The translations under genes and the position numbers were made by a program. 64,000 bases of DNA from Tupaia tana (lineage: Eukaryota; Chordata; Mammalia; Scandentia; Tupaiidae). The stretch is taken from contig JAKSZU010000008.1 in the NCBI GenBank assembly GCA_026018925.1, positions 8,794,415 through 8,858,414 of the forward strand, written 5' to 3'. Numbering within the stretch: the first letter of the stretch is position 1; each line of letters starts with the position of its first letter. The notes beneath the pieces are model-generated. The model had not been told where the DNA came from and did no database searches. It saw only the letters and a list, made by a program, of their open reading frames with translations. Shown in pieces: positions 1 through 10,973 of this stretch.

Positions 1-271
1 GTATTTTAATTTTGCTGCTCAGTTTTATTACCTGAGTACTTTTCCATAGCATTAAATGTTTTCAAAGGCACTAAAGTGATGTATATTCCATTGTGTAGTC
101 ATATCAGCTGGACATGTCACTCCCTATTTTGATAAAACTTACCTACATGTACCATCATTTCTGATTTTTCTGTTATATTAGTTTCTTAATGAAGATTTCT
201 GAAAAATAGAGTTACTAGGATAAGGATAAAGGGGATTTTATGTTTCTTTGTACATTGCCATGCCATGTTTC

Positions 272-546
272 TTTTTTTTTTTTTTTTTGGAGAGTTTTTT
301 TTTTTTTTTTTTTTTTTTCTATAGGGCACATGTGCTTGCCAGAAAGACAGAGAGATAGAAAGCAAGAAATCACCCCCCAGGGGGGATGACCATGCCGCAA
401 TCGCTTCTCCTCCATTCTCCTCTCGGGATCTTGGGCATGCACGCACACGTGCCCAGCGTGAGTTTAAGCCACCGGGTCCGGGACTTGAACCATGGTCAAC
501 TACATAGGAGTTCAGCAACATAGCCATTACGCTAACTGCTGGTCCC
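272..546 (-). repeat. SINE-L, full length, minus orientation
   Basis: Read on the minus strand it starts with the tRNA-like head (ggaccagcagttagcgtaatgg type) near 546 and ends in a long T/A tract at 272-320. The tail is split by a short ggagag motif, so it has two A-runs. The open frames here are accidental products of the SINE body and tail. Confidence 0.85.
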
Positions 547-662
547 TCTTTCTAGAAATTATATCAGTTTCCACTCTCATCCATGGTACATGTGTGTCTT
601 AGACTCACTACACTCCTGCCGTTAAGGTAGAAATAATAATAAAGAATATATACTTTGAACTT

Positions 663-885
663 TTTTAAAGATCTTGATTAATTTTTTAAAACAATGATAA
701 TCATTATTATTATTGTTTTAAAAATTTTCTACTGGGCACATGTGCTCACCAGAGAGAGACAGGGAGAAAAAGAGAGAGAGGGAGAGAGAGAAAATGAGAA
801 AGCAGGCTACTGGGTCAAGGACTTGAACCACAGTCAGCCATGTAGGAGTCCAGCACCTTAACCACTACGCTACCTGCTGGCCCTC
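663..885 (-). repeat. SINE-S with target-site duplication
   Basis: Short tRNA-derived element whose head (ccagcaggtagcgtagtgg type) lies at about 883 and whose AAT-rich tail lies at 663-725. The 13-bp direct repeat atactttgaactt at 650-662 and 886-898 is a clear target-site duplication and fixes the boundaries. Confidence 0.88.
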
Positions 886-1247
886 ATACTTTGAACTTAT
901 ATGTAAACTTGAAAAAATAAATGCGCATTTACTTTTTACATTTTAAGAGTAAAGCTAAGGTCTTTTACTGGAATAAAGCATGACTGTAGTTAAAAGGACC
1001 ATACACTAGGCTGCACACCTTTGCTCATGACTCATTTTTCCATTTGCTACGCATCTGCCTTTATTCTCGTTAGTGTCCTGGTTGAACAATCAATTATACA
1101 GTCATGGTACTTCTAATGCATCCTTTTTCCTGTTTCAGTTTCGATTAAAATGAAAATCATTTCACAGAGGTTATTTCTTCTTGGATCTTCTTATGGTTTC
1201 ATGACAAAGTTTTTGAATTTTTTCATGGCATATTTAGTAAGTACAAA

Positions 1248-1490
1248 TGCTGCCTGACTTACAATGGGGTTGTGTCCTGATAAACCCCTTGTAAATTGAG
1301 AATATCTTCAGTCAAAAATTCATTTAATAACCTGCCCTATTGAACATTACAGCCTAACCTAGCCTATCTTAAGCTCTGATACTGCAACTCTCTGGCTTAA
1401 ATACGTAGTGGGAAGTCTAACAGCTTTACCAATATGTGGCAAATCTTGTGGCTATTTTATATCTCAGATTGTGGAAATTCTTAATTTATA
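1248..1490 (+). repeat. Tigger-like DNA transposon fragment
   Basis: The stretch starting cttacaatggggttgtgtcc and running through a tagcctatctt segment resembles the non-coding end of pogo-type Tigger elements of mammals. It is diverged, with no coding capacity and no visible partner inverted repeat. The family name rests on memory of the consensus. Confidence 0.5.
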
Positions 1491-2703
1491 ATCTCACCAT
1501 AGATCCAAGATTAGGTTTCAAGCATGTGGCTGCAGCAGGGAGTGTTTAAGTTTGTGCTTTACTCTAGAAATCAAAAAGCAAGTTTAAAACATCTTATCTT
1601 ACTACTATAACCATATCAGCTCATGTTAAAGGCCATCTGCTGACAACCCAAAGATGGCTACTTAACTGCATTTGGTAACTGAAACCTTAACTATGGCCCT
1701 TTACAGAAGGCTCTCAGGGAGACGGGCCAGGTCTCTGTCTAAAGCAACTTCCTTTGTTTCCTCTTATGGGTGTGTGATAACCATTATGGATTTGAAGTAG
1801 AGTAGAAATACTTTGGCACCTTAAGTGGAGGCCAGATTTGAGGCAATAGAGGGATATTAGAGGAAGACCAGTTAGAAGGCTCTTGTAATATGTTAAGTAG
1901 AGGTGATAAAGACTTGATCTGTTTCAGTGGGGTTACTGATACAGAAGAGACTAATTTGAAGAATTTCTAAGAAGAAAAATTGACAGGTGGTTTATTGGAT
2001 GAGGAATAAAAATGGAAAGGATTACCCTCAGGTTTCTGGTTTGTGTGATTCAAGTGCTAACGGGATCACCAATTTAGGTAAGAAATGCAGAGCTTTATTA
2101 TGATTAGATTTAGAGGCATGGAATGTATGGGAAATTATATGGCACTTTAGTTTGCCATACTGAGTATGAAGCGTTCAAGAAAATCCAGTTGTTTGTATTG
2201 AACAGCAAATTGTAACATATAAGCCTGAGGTTGAAGGAGCGATGAATGGTGAAGATACACATTTGGGGTTTCTCAACTTACAAATTGTTAAAGCAGACTT
2301 CCCAGGAAGCCTGTGAAGAGTGAGAAAAGAGTAGTCAGTCACCTGAAGATAGAACTCTAGGGATTCACCTATGTGAAGACCACAGAAAATGAAGAGGGAG
2401 GCTAAGAAGTTAGTGATGTTGGAGATTGTGGAGTTTGAAAGCATGTCTGTAGGTCTAAAACAGTAACGAGGCAAAGTGAAATAAAAGCTGAAATGCTTCT
2501 GTAGGTTGGGCTAATCAAAGTTTGTTTTGGTGAAATTAGTGTCACTAGATGCAATGAATGTTAGCATTGGTCAGGAACTTTATGATCCCATAGGCTTTGT
2601 TGACCTATTTTCAGCTTAATTGTAGTTCCTTAATTCACATGGTAGTAGTGTTTTTTCTCCAAACTCTGGAGAGGCCCATGGAAGTATTTAAAACTGTTTC
2701 TTT

Positions 2704-2899
2704 AAGTTTCTTTTTTTTTCCCATGAGCATGAGAGAATGAGAGAGATAAACAGAGAGATAGCACCCCAAAAGGGTCTTGAAGCCATAAACCACCACCAGC
2801 TTCAGCCAGCCCTGAATCACGGGCATGCGTGTGCCCGGCGTTCTCAGGGAGCTCCCACAGAGTATGGTGTTTTACCACTAGGTCACTGAGCGGGCTCCC
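2704..2899 (-). repeat. SINE type C (second tRNA-like family), minus orientation
   Basis: On the minus strand it begins gggagcccgctcagtgacct, followed by an A-box-like tagtggtaaaacacc, and ends in a (CT)n and A-rich tail. The 3' body differs from SINE-L. A second copy in the same orientation lies at 38165-38387, and the two align along their full length. Confidence 0.6.
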
Positions 2900-3283
2900 C
2901 GTGGAGATATTTTAGAGTTCCTCAATTTTTTTTTTTAAATTTTTCTTCTTAGGGAAGATTTTAATTTCCTTAAGATCCCATTTATCACACTGACTTGATT
3001 ATAATTTTACTGAATTTCTGCAGTTAGCCTTTGCATCAGACCTTATTCTTAACTAAAAATAATTGCTCATATCTGGAAAAGATTCTGTCTCTAATTAGAT
3101 TTTTAATTAGAATTTGCTATATGAAGCTTCCAAATCTAAAGACATTCTGCATTAGGTTAAATTTCTCAAAATAGAGACCTTAATTTTTTTTTCTGCAGTA
3201 GGAGTTCATTTATTCAACAAATAATTATAAACAGTTTATTGTAAACAAGTCAGTCTTAGGCAGAGGACTAACAGCAATGAACA

Positions 3284-3547
3284 ATCGGGGGCCAACAGAT
3301 AGTGTAATGGTTACCTTTCTGGACTTCCATGTAGTTAACCGTGGTTTGAGTTCAGGACCTGGTGGCTTAAAACTCATGCTGGGTGCGTGTGTGTGCATGC
3401 CCAAAATCATAAGAAGAGAATGGAGGAGAAGGGACTGTGGCATGGCTATCCCCCCAGGGTGTGATTTCTCACTGTCCGTTTCTCTCTGTTTTTCTGGCAA
3501 GCCCATGTGCCTTATAGCAAAATCTCTCTGAAAAAAAAAAAAAGAAA
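3284..3547 (+). repeat. SINE-L, plus orientation, with 8-bp target duplication
   Basis: Head with A box (tagtgtaatgg) and B box (ggtttgagttc), SINE-L body and an A13 tail. The direct repeat aatgaaca at 3276-3283 and 3548-3555 brackets it. Several CpG positions have decayed to TG/CA, so it is an older copy. Confidence 0.85.
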
Positions 3548-3814
3548 AATGAACAGATAGCTATTCCTTCCTAGAACTTAGATATTCTTGGTAATCATAT
3601 ATGTATATATATTTACTTTAATGATTGGGTCCTTAATAAAAAATGGATATGCCTTTATAGTTTTATGGATTAATAGTCTGGTGTTTATGAATCACGAGAT
3701 CAAAGGGTAGATTGAATTAAACCATAAAAATTATTCTTTGTTGGTTTTCGGTAACATTCCCTAATTTTTAGATTCTTCTATCATTAGCTCATTAGTTCTC
3801 ACAATTAGTGAGTC

Positions 3815-3960
3815 ATCTGAACCACAGTCTTTTGAGGATTCTTGCATTGATGTTATTGATGAAAAATTGAGACAGAGATGCAAAGTGATTTGTTCAAGGA
3901 TATCGAATGAGTCAGTGCAGGCTCAGAGTCAGAATTCCTGCCTTTTGATTCTTTTCTAAT
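3815..3960 (-). repeat. MIR fragment
   Basis: An antisense MIR core is recognisable from the order of a gatgaaaaattgagacagag segment, a caaagtgatttgttcaagg segment and a later cagagtcagaattc segment. Highly diverged, as expected for this ancient SINE. Confidence 0.55.
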
Positions 3961-4033
3961 TCCAATAACACCTTGACCCCTAGTATTACCTGTAAGTGCT
4001 CAGAATCTTTGTATTATAAAAAGACTATGTATG

Positions 4034-4306
4034 GGGAACCAGCAGTTAGCGTAATGGCTATGTCGCTGGACTCCCACGTAGTCGACCGTGGTTCGCGTCC
4101 CGGACCCGGTGGCTTAAAACTCACGCCAGGCGTGTGTGCGTGTGTGCCCAAGATCCCGAGAGGAAAATGGAGGAGAAGGGATTGCGGTGTGACCATCCCC
4201 CCTGGGGGGTGATTTCTCGCTTTTTGTCTCTATGTCTCTCTCTGTCTGTCTGGTGAGCGCACGCGCCCTATAGCAAAAAAAAAAAAACTCTCCAAAATAA
4301 AAAAAA
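4034..4306 (+). repeat. SINE-L, young, 13-bp target duplication
   Basis: Close to the family consensus: gaaccagcagttagcgtaat head, intact A box and a ggttcgcgtcccg B box, with many CpGs kept. Flanked by aagactatgtatg at 4021-4033 and 4307-4319. It inserted into a palindromic DNA-transposon remnant. Confidence 0.92.
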
Positions 4307-4672
4307 AAGACTATGTATGCATGGATTTTAAAACTTTTTGTACCAAAATAAATTTGTATTTTTTTTCCTTTTTTTTTTGGAGAGATTTTTGCTGTAGGGT
4401 GAGTGTGTTCGCCAGAAAGACAGAGAGAGAGAGATAGAGAGACAGAAAGTGAGAAATCAGCCCCCAGGGCGGGTGGCCATGCCACAATCCCTTCTCTTCC
4501 ATTCTTCTCCCGGGATCTTGAGCACACACGCACATGTGCCTGGCGTGGGTTTAAGCCATCGGGTCTGGGACTCAAACTGTGGTCGACTACATGGGAGTCC
4601 AGCAACATAGCCATTATGCTAACTACTAGTCCCAAATTTATATTGTAATTCTACTTTTTCATGAGCTTTTTT
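4307..4672. repeat. Palindromic mariner-like remnant, split by a SINE
   Basis: Host segments 4307-4357 and 4635-4672 carry the blocks tgcatggattttaaaac, ttgtaccaaaataaattt and ttcatgagcttttt. They resemble the elements at 7645-8293 and 60030-60142. A SINE-L occupies the middle. Probably a non-autonomous Tc1/mariner remnant; the family name is not recalled. Confidence 0.5.
4358..4634 (-). repeat. SINE-L, minus orientation
   Basis: T-rich tail at 4358-4390, then the reverse complement of the family 3' end (gagagatttttgctgtaggg), body and head ending ctaactactagtccc at 4634. Flanks show an imperfect duplication (aaatttgtatt against aaatttatatt). Confidence 0.85.
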
Positions 4673-4853
4673 TCCCCTAAAACAAAGATTTTAGAAACAA
4701 CTTTATAAATAGATTCTTACACAAGAATCTAAACATATTTAAGGAAAACATATACAGAGCACCCAGATTACCAGAAAGGTAGATCCCAGTCCTTCTTTTT
4801 TGCTCTGGTAAAAAAAGAACAGAAAAGAGGAAAAATGATTCCTTCTTGTTCTT

Positions 4854-5120
4854 TTTGTTAGGTTTTTGCCATAGAGCCCATGCACTCACAGGAAAGAGAT
4901 GGAAAAAGAGAGAGAGAAAGTGAGAAATCACCCCCTGCAGGGGAGTGAGCACATCACAATCCTTTCTCCTCCCCTCTCCTCTCAGGATCTTGGGTATGCA
5001 TGCATGCACGCACATGTGCACACATGCCTGGCATGATTTTCAACCCACTGGGTGTGGGACTCGAAGCAGTCAGTCACATGGAGGGCCACCATCTCAACCA
5101 CCAACCACCTGCTGGCCCCT
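4854..5120 (-). repeat. SINE-L (old variant) with 13-bp target duplication
   Basis: Minus-orientation element with the duplication ccttcttgttctt at 4841-4853 and 5121-5133. It landed in the 3' untranslated part of the PUM3 retrocopy, just downstream of its stop codon, so it is younger than the retrocopy. Confidence 0.88.
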
Positions 5121-5145
5121 CCTTCTTGTTCTTAATTGTGTCCAC

Positions 5146-7100
5146 CTATGCAGTCAGTTTTTCAAGGAGAGTTTCTATTCCTTTGCTAGGATTTTTGTTT
5201 CTTTCCAATGTGGGAATCAGGCTTTTCAGTCCGGCTTTGACTTTGTTTGCAACTTCCTAGTTAGAACTCTGGAGAAGGCTAGAAAGAATAATGGCACCTC
5301 GGTTTATACTAACCTAGGACTTCAGATTCTTCATACCCACATGCTTTACAAGTGCTTTTGTCAAACCTTCTCTTCCATTTTCTTTCATCTTTTTTTTTTT
5401 TTTCACCTTGTTCTATTAACCCCTTCAGTACTAGATATCCTGCAGGACGTTCTGCAACATGAAGCTCTCCGTCCCTGCCTCCAGGGTGCAGTTCTGCTGC
5501 TGCCAAGCTGGCGATGGCGTACATGGCAGGCTGGATGTCCCCGGTGACAGATCCCAGAACGTCAGCCACCAACACACAGGCAGACTTATCTAGCACCATG
5601 TGTTGGGCATGTCCTTGCAGGTAGCTTAGCAAAGCTGGAGAAATGGATTCTAACAGCTCGCGTTGGCAGGTTTCTGTGCCTTTCTTACTGTGTGCTTTTC
5701 CATCTCCTTTCTGTAGAACTTCGATGATTTCTCGGCCTGTGTGTGCAGGATCTCTGGGGCTTAGGAGATATAACAGGACCTTCCTTCCATATTTGTCAGC
5801 TACTATGTTAGGTAAAGAACTGATCATTTCTGATATGCTTGTCTGCTTCACAAGCTTAGTATCGTCAATATAGTTGATTGCCGCCAGTAAAAGCAAATCG
5901 GCGAACTGGCCATTAGCCACCGTCTCACCGTCTCTACATAAGTCTTCATTGTTTTCACAATTACTTTCCTGTCCTTGGGCGCACCATGCTGCAGGCAGTG
6001 GATGGCCACTCCGGCGCCTTCGTGTGTGTGTGCCAGGTATACCACTGCTTCACTGATGGCTTCAATCAGTTCTGATCTGAATTTTGGGGGTGCAGAGGTA
6101 AAAAAGTACAAGAATACTTTATGCACCAACGAGTGCTTAATCACAGCTTCCTTCTGGACCATTGGAATTAGAATCTGCTTCATTTCATCCATAATGAGCT
6201 CTAATTTTTCAGGCTTTGCCTCTAACACGTTGTCCAGACTTGGGTGATCTGCTGACTTGTAAAGCTGATGCGTGTCCTCGTAGAGCTCCTCTGTCACACG
6301 CTCCTCTGCTCCAGGATGGCTTGTAGGCGTACTCCACGATGGCCGACGCTTCTGCGTGTCACAGCATCTTCCGCACGTGGCCTTTACAACTTCTGATTAT
6401 CTCTGCAATCTGTGGTTTACTTCCATACGTGAGAAACTTCTTAACAATATTTCTGAAGTATTTGGTTTTACTTAATTCAACCAAATCACCTCACAGTTCT
6501 TCAAAAGCCTGTTTTCTCTGCTCTTCATCACCATACTGAATGTAACACTGCATCACCCAAGTTGAATTGTGTGCAAATGCAATAGTTTTAATTTTTCCTT
6601 GAATCAATTTCTGTAAGTCATTCATTAACTTTACTCTTTTTTCTTTGTCACAGTCTTTTCCTTCTTAAGATCTCTCAGATCTGCTTGGACTGAGCGACAG
6701 TGTCATAGTTGGTTTTATCATTAAGTTGCCGGCTCTGCTTCAGGTCTTTCTTCTTCTTTTTGAAATCATCCTTTTTGGGTTTCTTGGCTGCTGAGTCATC
6801 ACTTTGAGTGTCTGACTGGAATTTTCCCTTCTTGTTGAATTTATTTGCCTGTTGGAATTTGTTTTTTAGATGCTTTGTCCCCCTGTTGCTTATTCTTGAA
6901 CCGCTTTACAACCTTTTCCCCAGGTTTTGTGGCACTTTTCTCAAAGTTCTTTGGTGTGATTTTAGGTCCACCTTCCTTCCTTGGGAATGTCTTTGAAGAA
7001 CCAGAGTCACTATTTTCATGGAATCTCTTTTCTTCTTGCAATGCCTTTGTATTCCTTCCTGTTATTTATTTATTTATTTTTTCACTTTGACTTCCACCAT
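5146..7100 (-). pseudogene. PUM3: Processed pseudogene of PUM3 (Pumilio RNA-binding family member 3)
   Basis: Read on the minus strand, fragments match nearly the whole PUM3 (KIAA0020) protein, a nucleolar Puf-like RNA-binding protein. They run from an initiator ATG at 7098-7100 through the lysine-rich N-terminus (FHENSDSGSSKTFPRK), the helical repeats (LELIMDEMKQIL, KHSLVHKVFLYFF, DKYGRKVLLYLLSPRDPAH) to a terminal TAG at 5146-5148. No introns interrupt it, so it is a retrocopy. It is dead. There is a TAAA-repeat insertion just after the start (about 7062-7078). An in-frame stop sits at 6359-6361 (CGA to TGA type). Indels lie near 6295-6330. An 8-bp tandem duplication (caccgtct, 5918-5933) shifts the frame, as does an expanded A-run at 5391-5402. 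Further stops include one at 5314-5316. It lies antisense to, and upstream of, the first recognised exon of the host gene. The intact parent gene is elsewhere. Confidence 0.93.
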
Positions 7101-7483
7101 ATCTACTTGCACACGTGGGGTTGAAGTCCTTCATGAACTTTTTTCAGTCTTCTCATACATGTATGTGTGTAGACACATGTACACACCCATATACATACAA
7201 CACAGAGAACTTCAGCAGCTCATTAGAAAATGAAGTCATGGCTCAAGGAATCACCTATTACAATAGTTTTATTCAAATATATATATGCAGAAAAAGTATA
7301 TACATTATATCATGAATTTCAGTACGCAGAATATACTGTAAGAGTCATTTTCATCTTTGATTAATCAAAAATATTGAGAGCTATTATAAAATGTATTATT
7401 AGGAGGTTTCAGTGTATGACTAAATAAGAAAAAAATCTTTAAAAGCAGGAACTACTTGCTAATACTTAAAAAATGTTTTCCAG

Positions 7484-7587
7484 GTCTCTTTGATGTTATT
7501 TACAACAAAGGAAATATATGCATTTTCCAAAGTCATGAAATGAGGCATCTTTGTCTTGCTCTTGACAATGGCTTTGTCACTGGAATG
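7484..7587 (+). CDS. Coding exon 1 of 7: beta-trefoil-like repeat (host gene; candidate long RP1)
   Basis: Internal exon, 104 bp: two bases completing a codon, then 34 codons, ending in phase 0. Acceptor ttttccag precedes it and donor gtatgtgg follows. The peptide contains NKGNICIFQSHEMRHLCLAL and ends DNGFVTGM. It parallels the second half of the exon at 14706-14918 (SGICMFESVKNAGMYLQI, KDGRCDGT), including the intron position right after the DG..(T/D)G motif. Phase matches the next exon. No upstream exon ending in phase 1 was found in 1-7483, so earlier coding sequence lies outside or went unseen. It is short, so taken alone it is weaker than the others. The repeat match is what supports it. 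Confidence 0.75.
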
Positions 7588-7710
7588 GTATGTGGTAAAT
7601 TTTCTCTTTGCCTTATAGGAATTGTGTCATATTTATTAAAGGACTTCAAAAAGTTTGTGGAAAAATGAAATTAAGCCATGAGTTTATTTTGGTTCAAAAA
7701 AATCGAAATC

Positions 7711-7970
7711 TGGGACCAGGAGATAGTATAGAGGTTGCATCTCTGGACTCCCACATGGCTGACCACAATTTGAGTCTGGACCTGATGGCTTGAAAATCAC
7801 ACTGGACATGTGTACATGCCTGCCCAAGATCCCAGGAGGAGAATGGAAAAGAAGGGATTGCGGTGTGGCCATCCCACCTGGGGAGTGATTTGTCACTTTC
7901 CCTCTCACTATATCTGTCTGTCTCTCTCTCAGGCAAGCACACACGCCATAAGGCAGAAAAACTTCTAAAA
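7711..7970 (+). repeat. SINE-L, plus orientation
   Basis: Head gggaccaggagatagtatag with a decayed B box (atttgagtctgg), SINE-L body and a degenerate 3' end (aaaaacttctaaaag). CpGs are mostly lost. Nested in a palindromic transposon remnant. Confidence 0.82.
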
Positions 7971-8027
7971 GAATGTTCAAATCTATATGTAGTTTTTGTT
8001 GTAAAATGAATTTTCTATGAACTTTTT

Positions 8028-8274
8028 TTTCAGAGAGTTTTTTGCTGTAGGGCACATGCACTCACTGGAGAGACAGTGAGAGACAGAAAGTGAGAAATCA
8101 CCCCCCAGAGATGACCACACCACAATCCCTTCTCCTCCATTCTCCTCTCAGAATTTTGGGCATGCATGCACGCACACCCAGTGTGAGTTTGAAGTCACTG
8201 GGTCCCAGACTCGAACTGCCTTCAGCCATGTGGGAGTTCAGCGACGTAACCGCTATATCATCTGCTGGTTTCTT
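8028..8274 (-). repeat. SINE-L, minus orientation, imperfect target duplication
   Basis: Reverse-complement SINE-L ending catctgctggtttc. The imperfect duplication ctatgaacttttt (8015-8027) and ctatgagcttttt (8275-8287) brackets it and is itself the right end of the invaded palindromic element. Confidence 0.82.
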
Positions 8275-8496
8275 CTATGAGCTTTTTAAAGACTGCTCTA
8301 ATATGTACCATATTTTTGCATAAGGTACTTTTTTTTTTGCATAAGGTACTTTTATAAGATTATCAGATCATATTTTCCTTTGGGTTAGATTTGCACTTTA
8401 CTAAAGTTTGAGATTCTGATGCATAGATGACTCTGGATTTCAGAAATCAGAATTAAGATAAATATATTATACTGACTCTTTAATATTCAAAAATTT

Positions 8497-8844
8497 GAAA
8501 AATTGTATTTATCATTATCATTATTTTAAAAAATAATTGTTTTATTTAACTTTAATTAATTAATTAATTAATTTTAATCTGAGCAGAGAGAGACACAGAG
8601 AAAGAGAGAATGTGAGAAAGCAAGCCACCAGGTCTGAGACTTGGACTGCAGTTGGCCATTTGGGAGTCCAGTGCCCTTAACTACACCACCTGCTGGTCCC
8701 ATTATTATTTTTAATTTGACCACAGAGAGACAGAAAGAGCAAGAGAGAAGGAAAATGAGAAAGCAAGCCACCATGTCCGACACTCGAACTGTAGTTGGCC
8801 ATGTTGGAGTCTACTCCTTAACCACCACTCCACCTGCTGGTCCC
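8497..8844 (-). repeat. Two SINE-S units head to tail
   Basis: Units at about 8540-8700 and 8701-8844, both minus oriented, each ending cacctgctggtccc. One outer duplication, aatattcaaaa-attt, at 8482-8496 and 8845-8858 brackets both. No duplication is visible at the inner junction, where the second unit's AAT-type tail directly abuts the first unit's head. Confidence 0.78.
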
Positions 8845-9084
8845 AATATTCAAAATTTTAATGAGCATTCAGAAGGAGACTGATTTTTTAATGGCCCCTT
8901 TAGGGATCATATTGTTAGTAATTAGTCATTTTTTTCTAACTATGCTTTGTGTTGCTTAGTCTAGGTCTAAAAGTAGCTTTTAATATATAAAATTGTCTTT
9001 AAAATGTATGCATGTTATTTATTTTGAAAAATGACTGTAGGGTAATTTTAGTTTTCTGTTTTATGCACTTAATATGTATTATAA

Positions 9085-9245
9085 TATATAATTCTTCAAC
9101 CTGCCTATGAGAGAGTCCATTATTATCCCTATTTAACAGAAGAGCAACATGAAGGATAGATGAATTTAGTTGCCAGGGTCACAAGCTAGTAAGTGTGGAA
9201 GCAGAAATTGAACACAAGCAAGGCGACTCCAACATTCATGCTTTC
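9085..9245 (-). repeat. MIR, minus orientation
   Basis: The order of tattatccctatttaacaga, ttgccagggtcacaagctag and taagtgtggaagcagaaatt is the antisense MIR core plus tRNA-related part. Good match for an ancient MIR. Confidence 0.75.
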
Positions 9246-9295
9246 TCAGGCAATATTAAACTATCTTGCATAATGATTTTAGCTCATAGCAGATT

Positions 9296-9560
9296 ATTTT
9301 TTATTTTTATTTTTTAGAGGGAGATTTTTGCTATAGAGTGTGTGAGCTTGCTTGAGAAACAGAGAGAGACAAAGAAATGGAAAATGAGAAACCCTCCCCA
9401 AAGGGGGAATGGCCATGCTACAGTCCCTTCTCCATTTTCCTCTCTGGATTTTGGGCATACATTCACACACACCTGGTGTTTTAAGCTGCCAGGTCTGACT
9501 CAATCCACGGTCAACTATGTGGGAGTCCAGTGATGTACCCATTATGCCACCTGCTGGTCA
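9296..9560 (-). repeat. SINE-L, minus orientation, diverged
   Basis: T/A-rich tail at 9296-9316, gagatttttgctatagagtg (antisense 3' end), body with several small deletions, and head ending cacctgctggtca. Confidence 0.82.
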
Positions 9561-9737
9561 CCACAGCATGTTATTTACCTTAAGGAAAAAGAATAATTAT
9601 TAAAAAAGAAACTTAATGTCATGTGTAGGCCTGGAATTCAGGCCAAGTGATGAATCTGCCAGGCTTTTCCCATGAAGCCCATTCTCTTTTGCTCTGAATT
9701 AGTAAGGTGCCCTATGCTGTATTTCAGAGCACATTCT

Positions 9738-10015
9738 TCTTGTTTTATTTTATTTTATTTTTTTTTAGAGCTTTTGCTGTAGGGTGCGTGCGCTCGCCAG
9801 ACAGAGAGAGACAGAGAGACAGAAAGCAAGAAATCACCCCCCGGGGGGGGGGGGTGGCCACACCGCAATCCCTTCTCCTCCATTCTCCTCTCGGGATCTT
9901 GGGCACGCACGCACACGTGCCCAGCATGAGTTTTAAGCCACCGGGTCCGGGAGGCGAACCGCAGTCAACTACGTGGGAGTCCAGCGACACAGCCATTACG
10001 CTAACTGGTGGTCCC
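9738..10015 (-). repeat. SINE-L, young, 14-bp target duplication
   Basis: The duplication tcagagcacattct at 9724-9737 and 10016-10029 is exact. CpG-rich body with a G9-type run at 9843-9852. The tail begins with (TTTTA)n. Confidence 0.92.
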
Positions 10016-10029
10016 TCAGAGCACATTCT

Positions 10030-10973
10030 GATCACAGAGACCTGGTCATAGTACATGCTTGGTGAAAAGGAATGTAGTATATGCAACTACTCAGTTCAAC
10101 TAGAGATGAGAAAATATCCCATTCGTCTGTTTTTCTGAAGTGAAATTGAGTCTACCTTTAAGCCCCTATCCACTAGGTTGTAGTAGGCTGGTGGGAAAGT
10201 CTATATTAGTTATGATAAGTCATCCTGTTCCATATAGGATTTCAGCTGGTGAGAGGCCAGGAATACCTGGTGACAGCTTTTGTAACTATGGTCTGTGTGA
10301 GTCGCTGTGATGTTCTCACGTGTAGCAGGTGGTTTCTTGAAGGTGAATAGCCCGGTCGCTTCCCCACCGTACTTGGATACTGAAAGTTTACCGAGGTTGG
10401 TGGGTTAGTGTCTTGAGTCCAGCTACTCAAAGGCACCAATGAGTCCTTTCTCTTTAGGCCCCACTACTTCCCTGGGTCACTGATGGGAGACCGGGTGGAG
10501 CCTCACGCTCTGCCCTGAACCAGGAATGCCTCCCTGTAGCATAACCTCCTCTGTTTCGTTCTTTGAAAGCAAAACAGGAACAAGATAAAACTGTTCAGTT
10601 CAGTGTTCAGTCCCAAATAGTCTTGAGTTGGGAGGATACAAATGAAGAAGATAAAACTACATATAAGATAAAACTACAAAATACATATTAGCACCTCATT
10701 AAATTATCCTACCCCTGGAGCTATTTTTATTGTTACCAAACACTCTGCTTTAGACTCTGAGAAACCAGGAGAGGAAAAACCCATGGCTTAAGTCACTGGA
10801 AATAAGACTGGAGAATAAAAGGGACTGAATTACAAAAGCATGACTGTAAGCAGAGCAAGGGTTCTGTAGTTTGAAGTAGACCTGTGGGTGCAGTCATGTT
10901 GAGACACTAAGTTTTTCTCTTGGTAGTTCAGGTTTGTTTTGTGGTTGTCGCTCTGTTTCCTCTTTTGTTTTAG
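10030..10973 (+). other. Intron sequence, no feature recognised
   Basis: Unique-looking DNA between a SINE and the exon at 10974. It holds a small direct repeat (agataaaactaca, about 10639-10676). I see no transposon, open frame with coding character or RNA gene. The last 50 bases form the polypyrimidine tract of the acceptor ttgttttag. Confidence 0.5.

Larger units (their letters stand above)
7645..8293. repeat. Palindromic mariner-like remnant invaded by two SINEs
   Basis: The left end acttcaaaaagtttgtgg (7647-7664) is the inverted counterpart of the right end ctatgagctttttaaag (8275-8291). Between them lie SINE-L copies at 7711-7970 (+) and 8028-8274 (-). Host pieces 7645-7710 and 7971-8027 carry the same blocks as the element at 60030-60142. 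Confidence 0.55.

Noticed and set aside
1139..1236. AG/GT-bounded stretch with one open frame (acceptor tgtttcag, donor gtaagt)
   Set aside because: The only open frame ends in phase 0, but the next accepted exon at 7484 needs a phase-1 partner. The peptide is a run of hydrophobic and basic residues unlike the trefoil exons.
4014..4212. Recurring open frames with MEEKGLRRGHPPWG, TPQSLLLHSPLGILGTHAHA or VMAMSLDSHVVD peptides
   Set aside because: They are translations of the SINE-L body on its strands and repeat wherever a SINE-L occurs. They are not genes.
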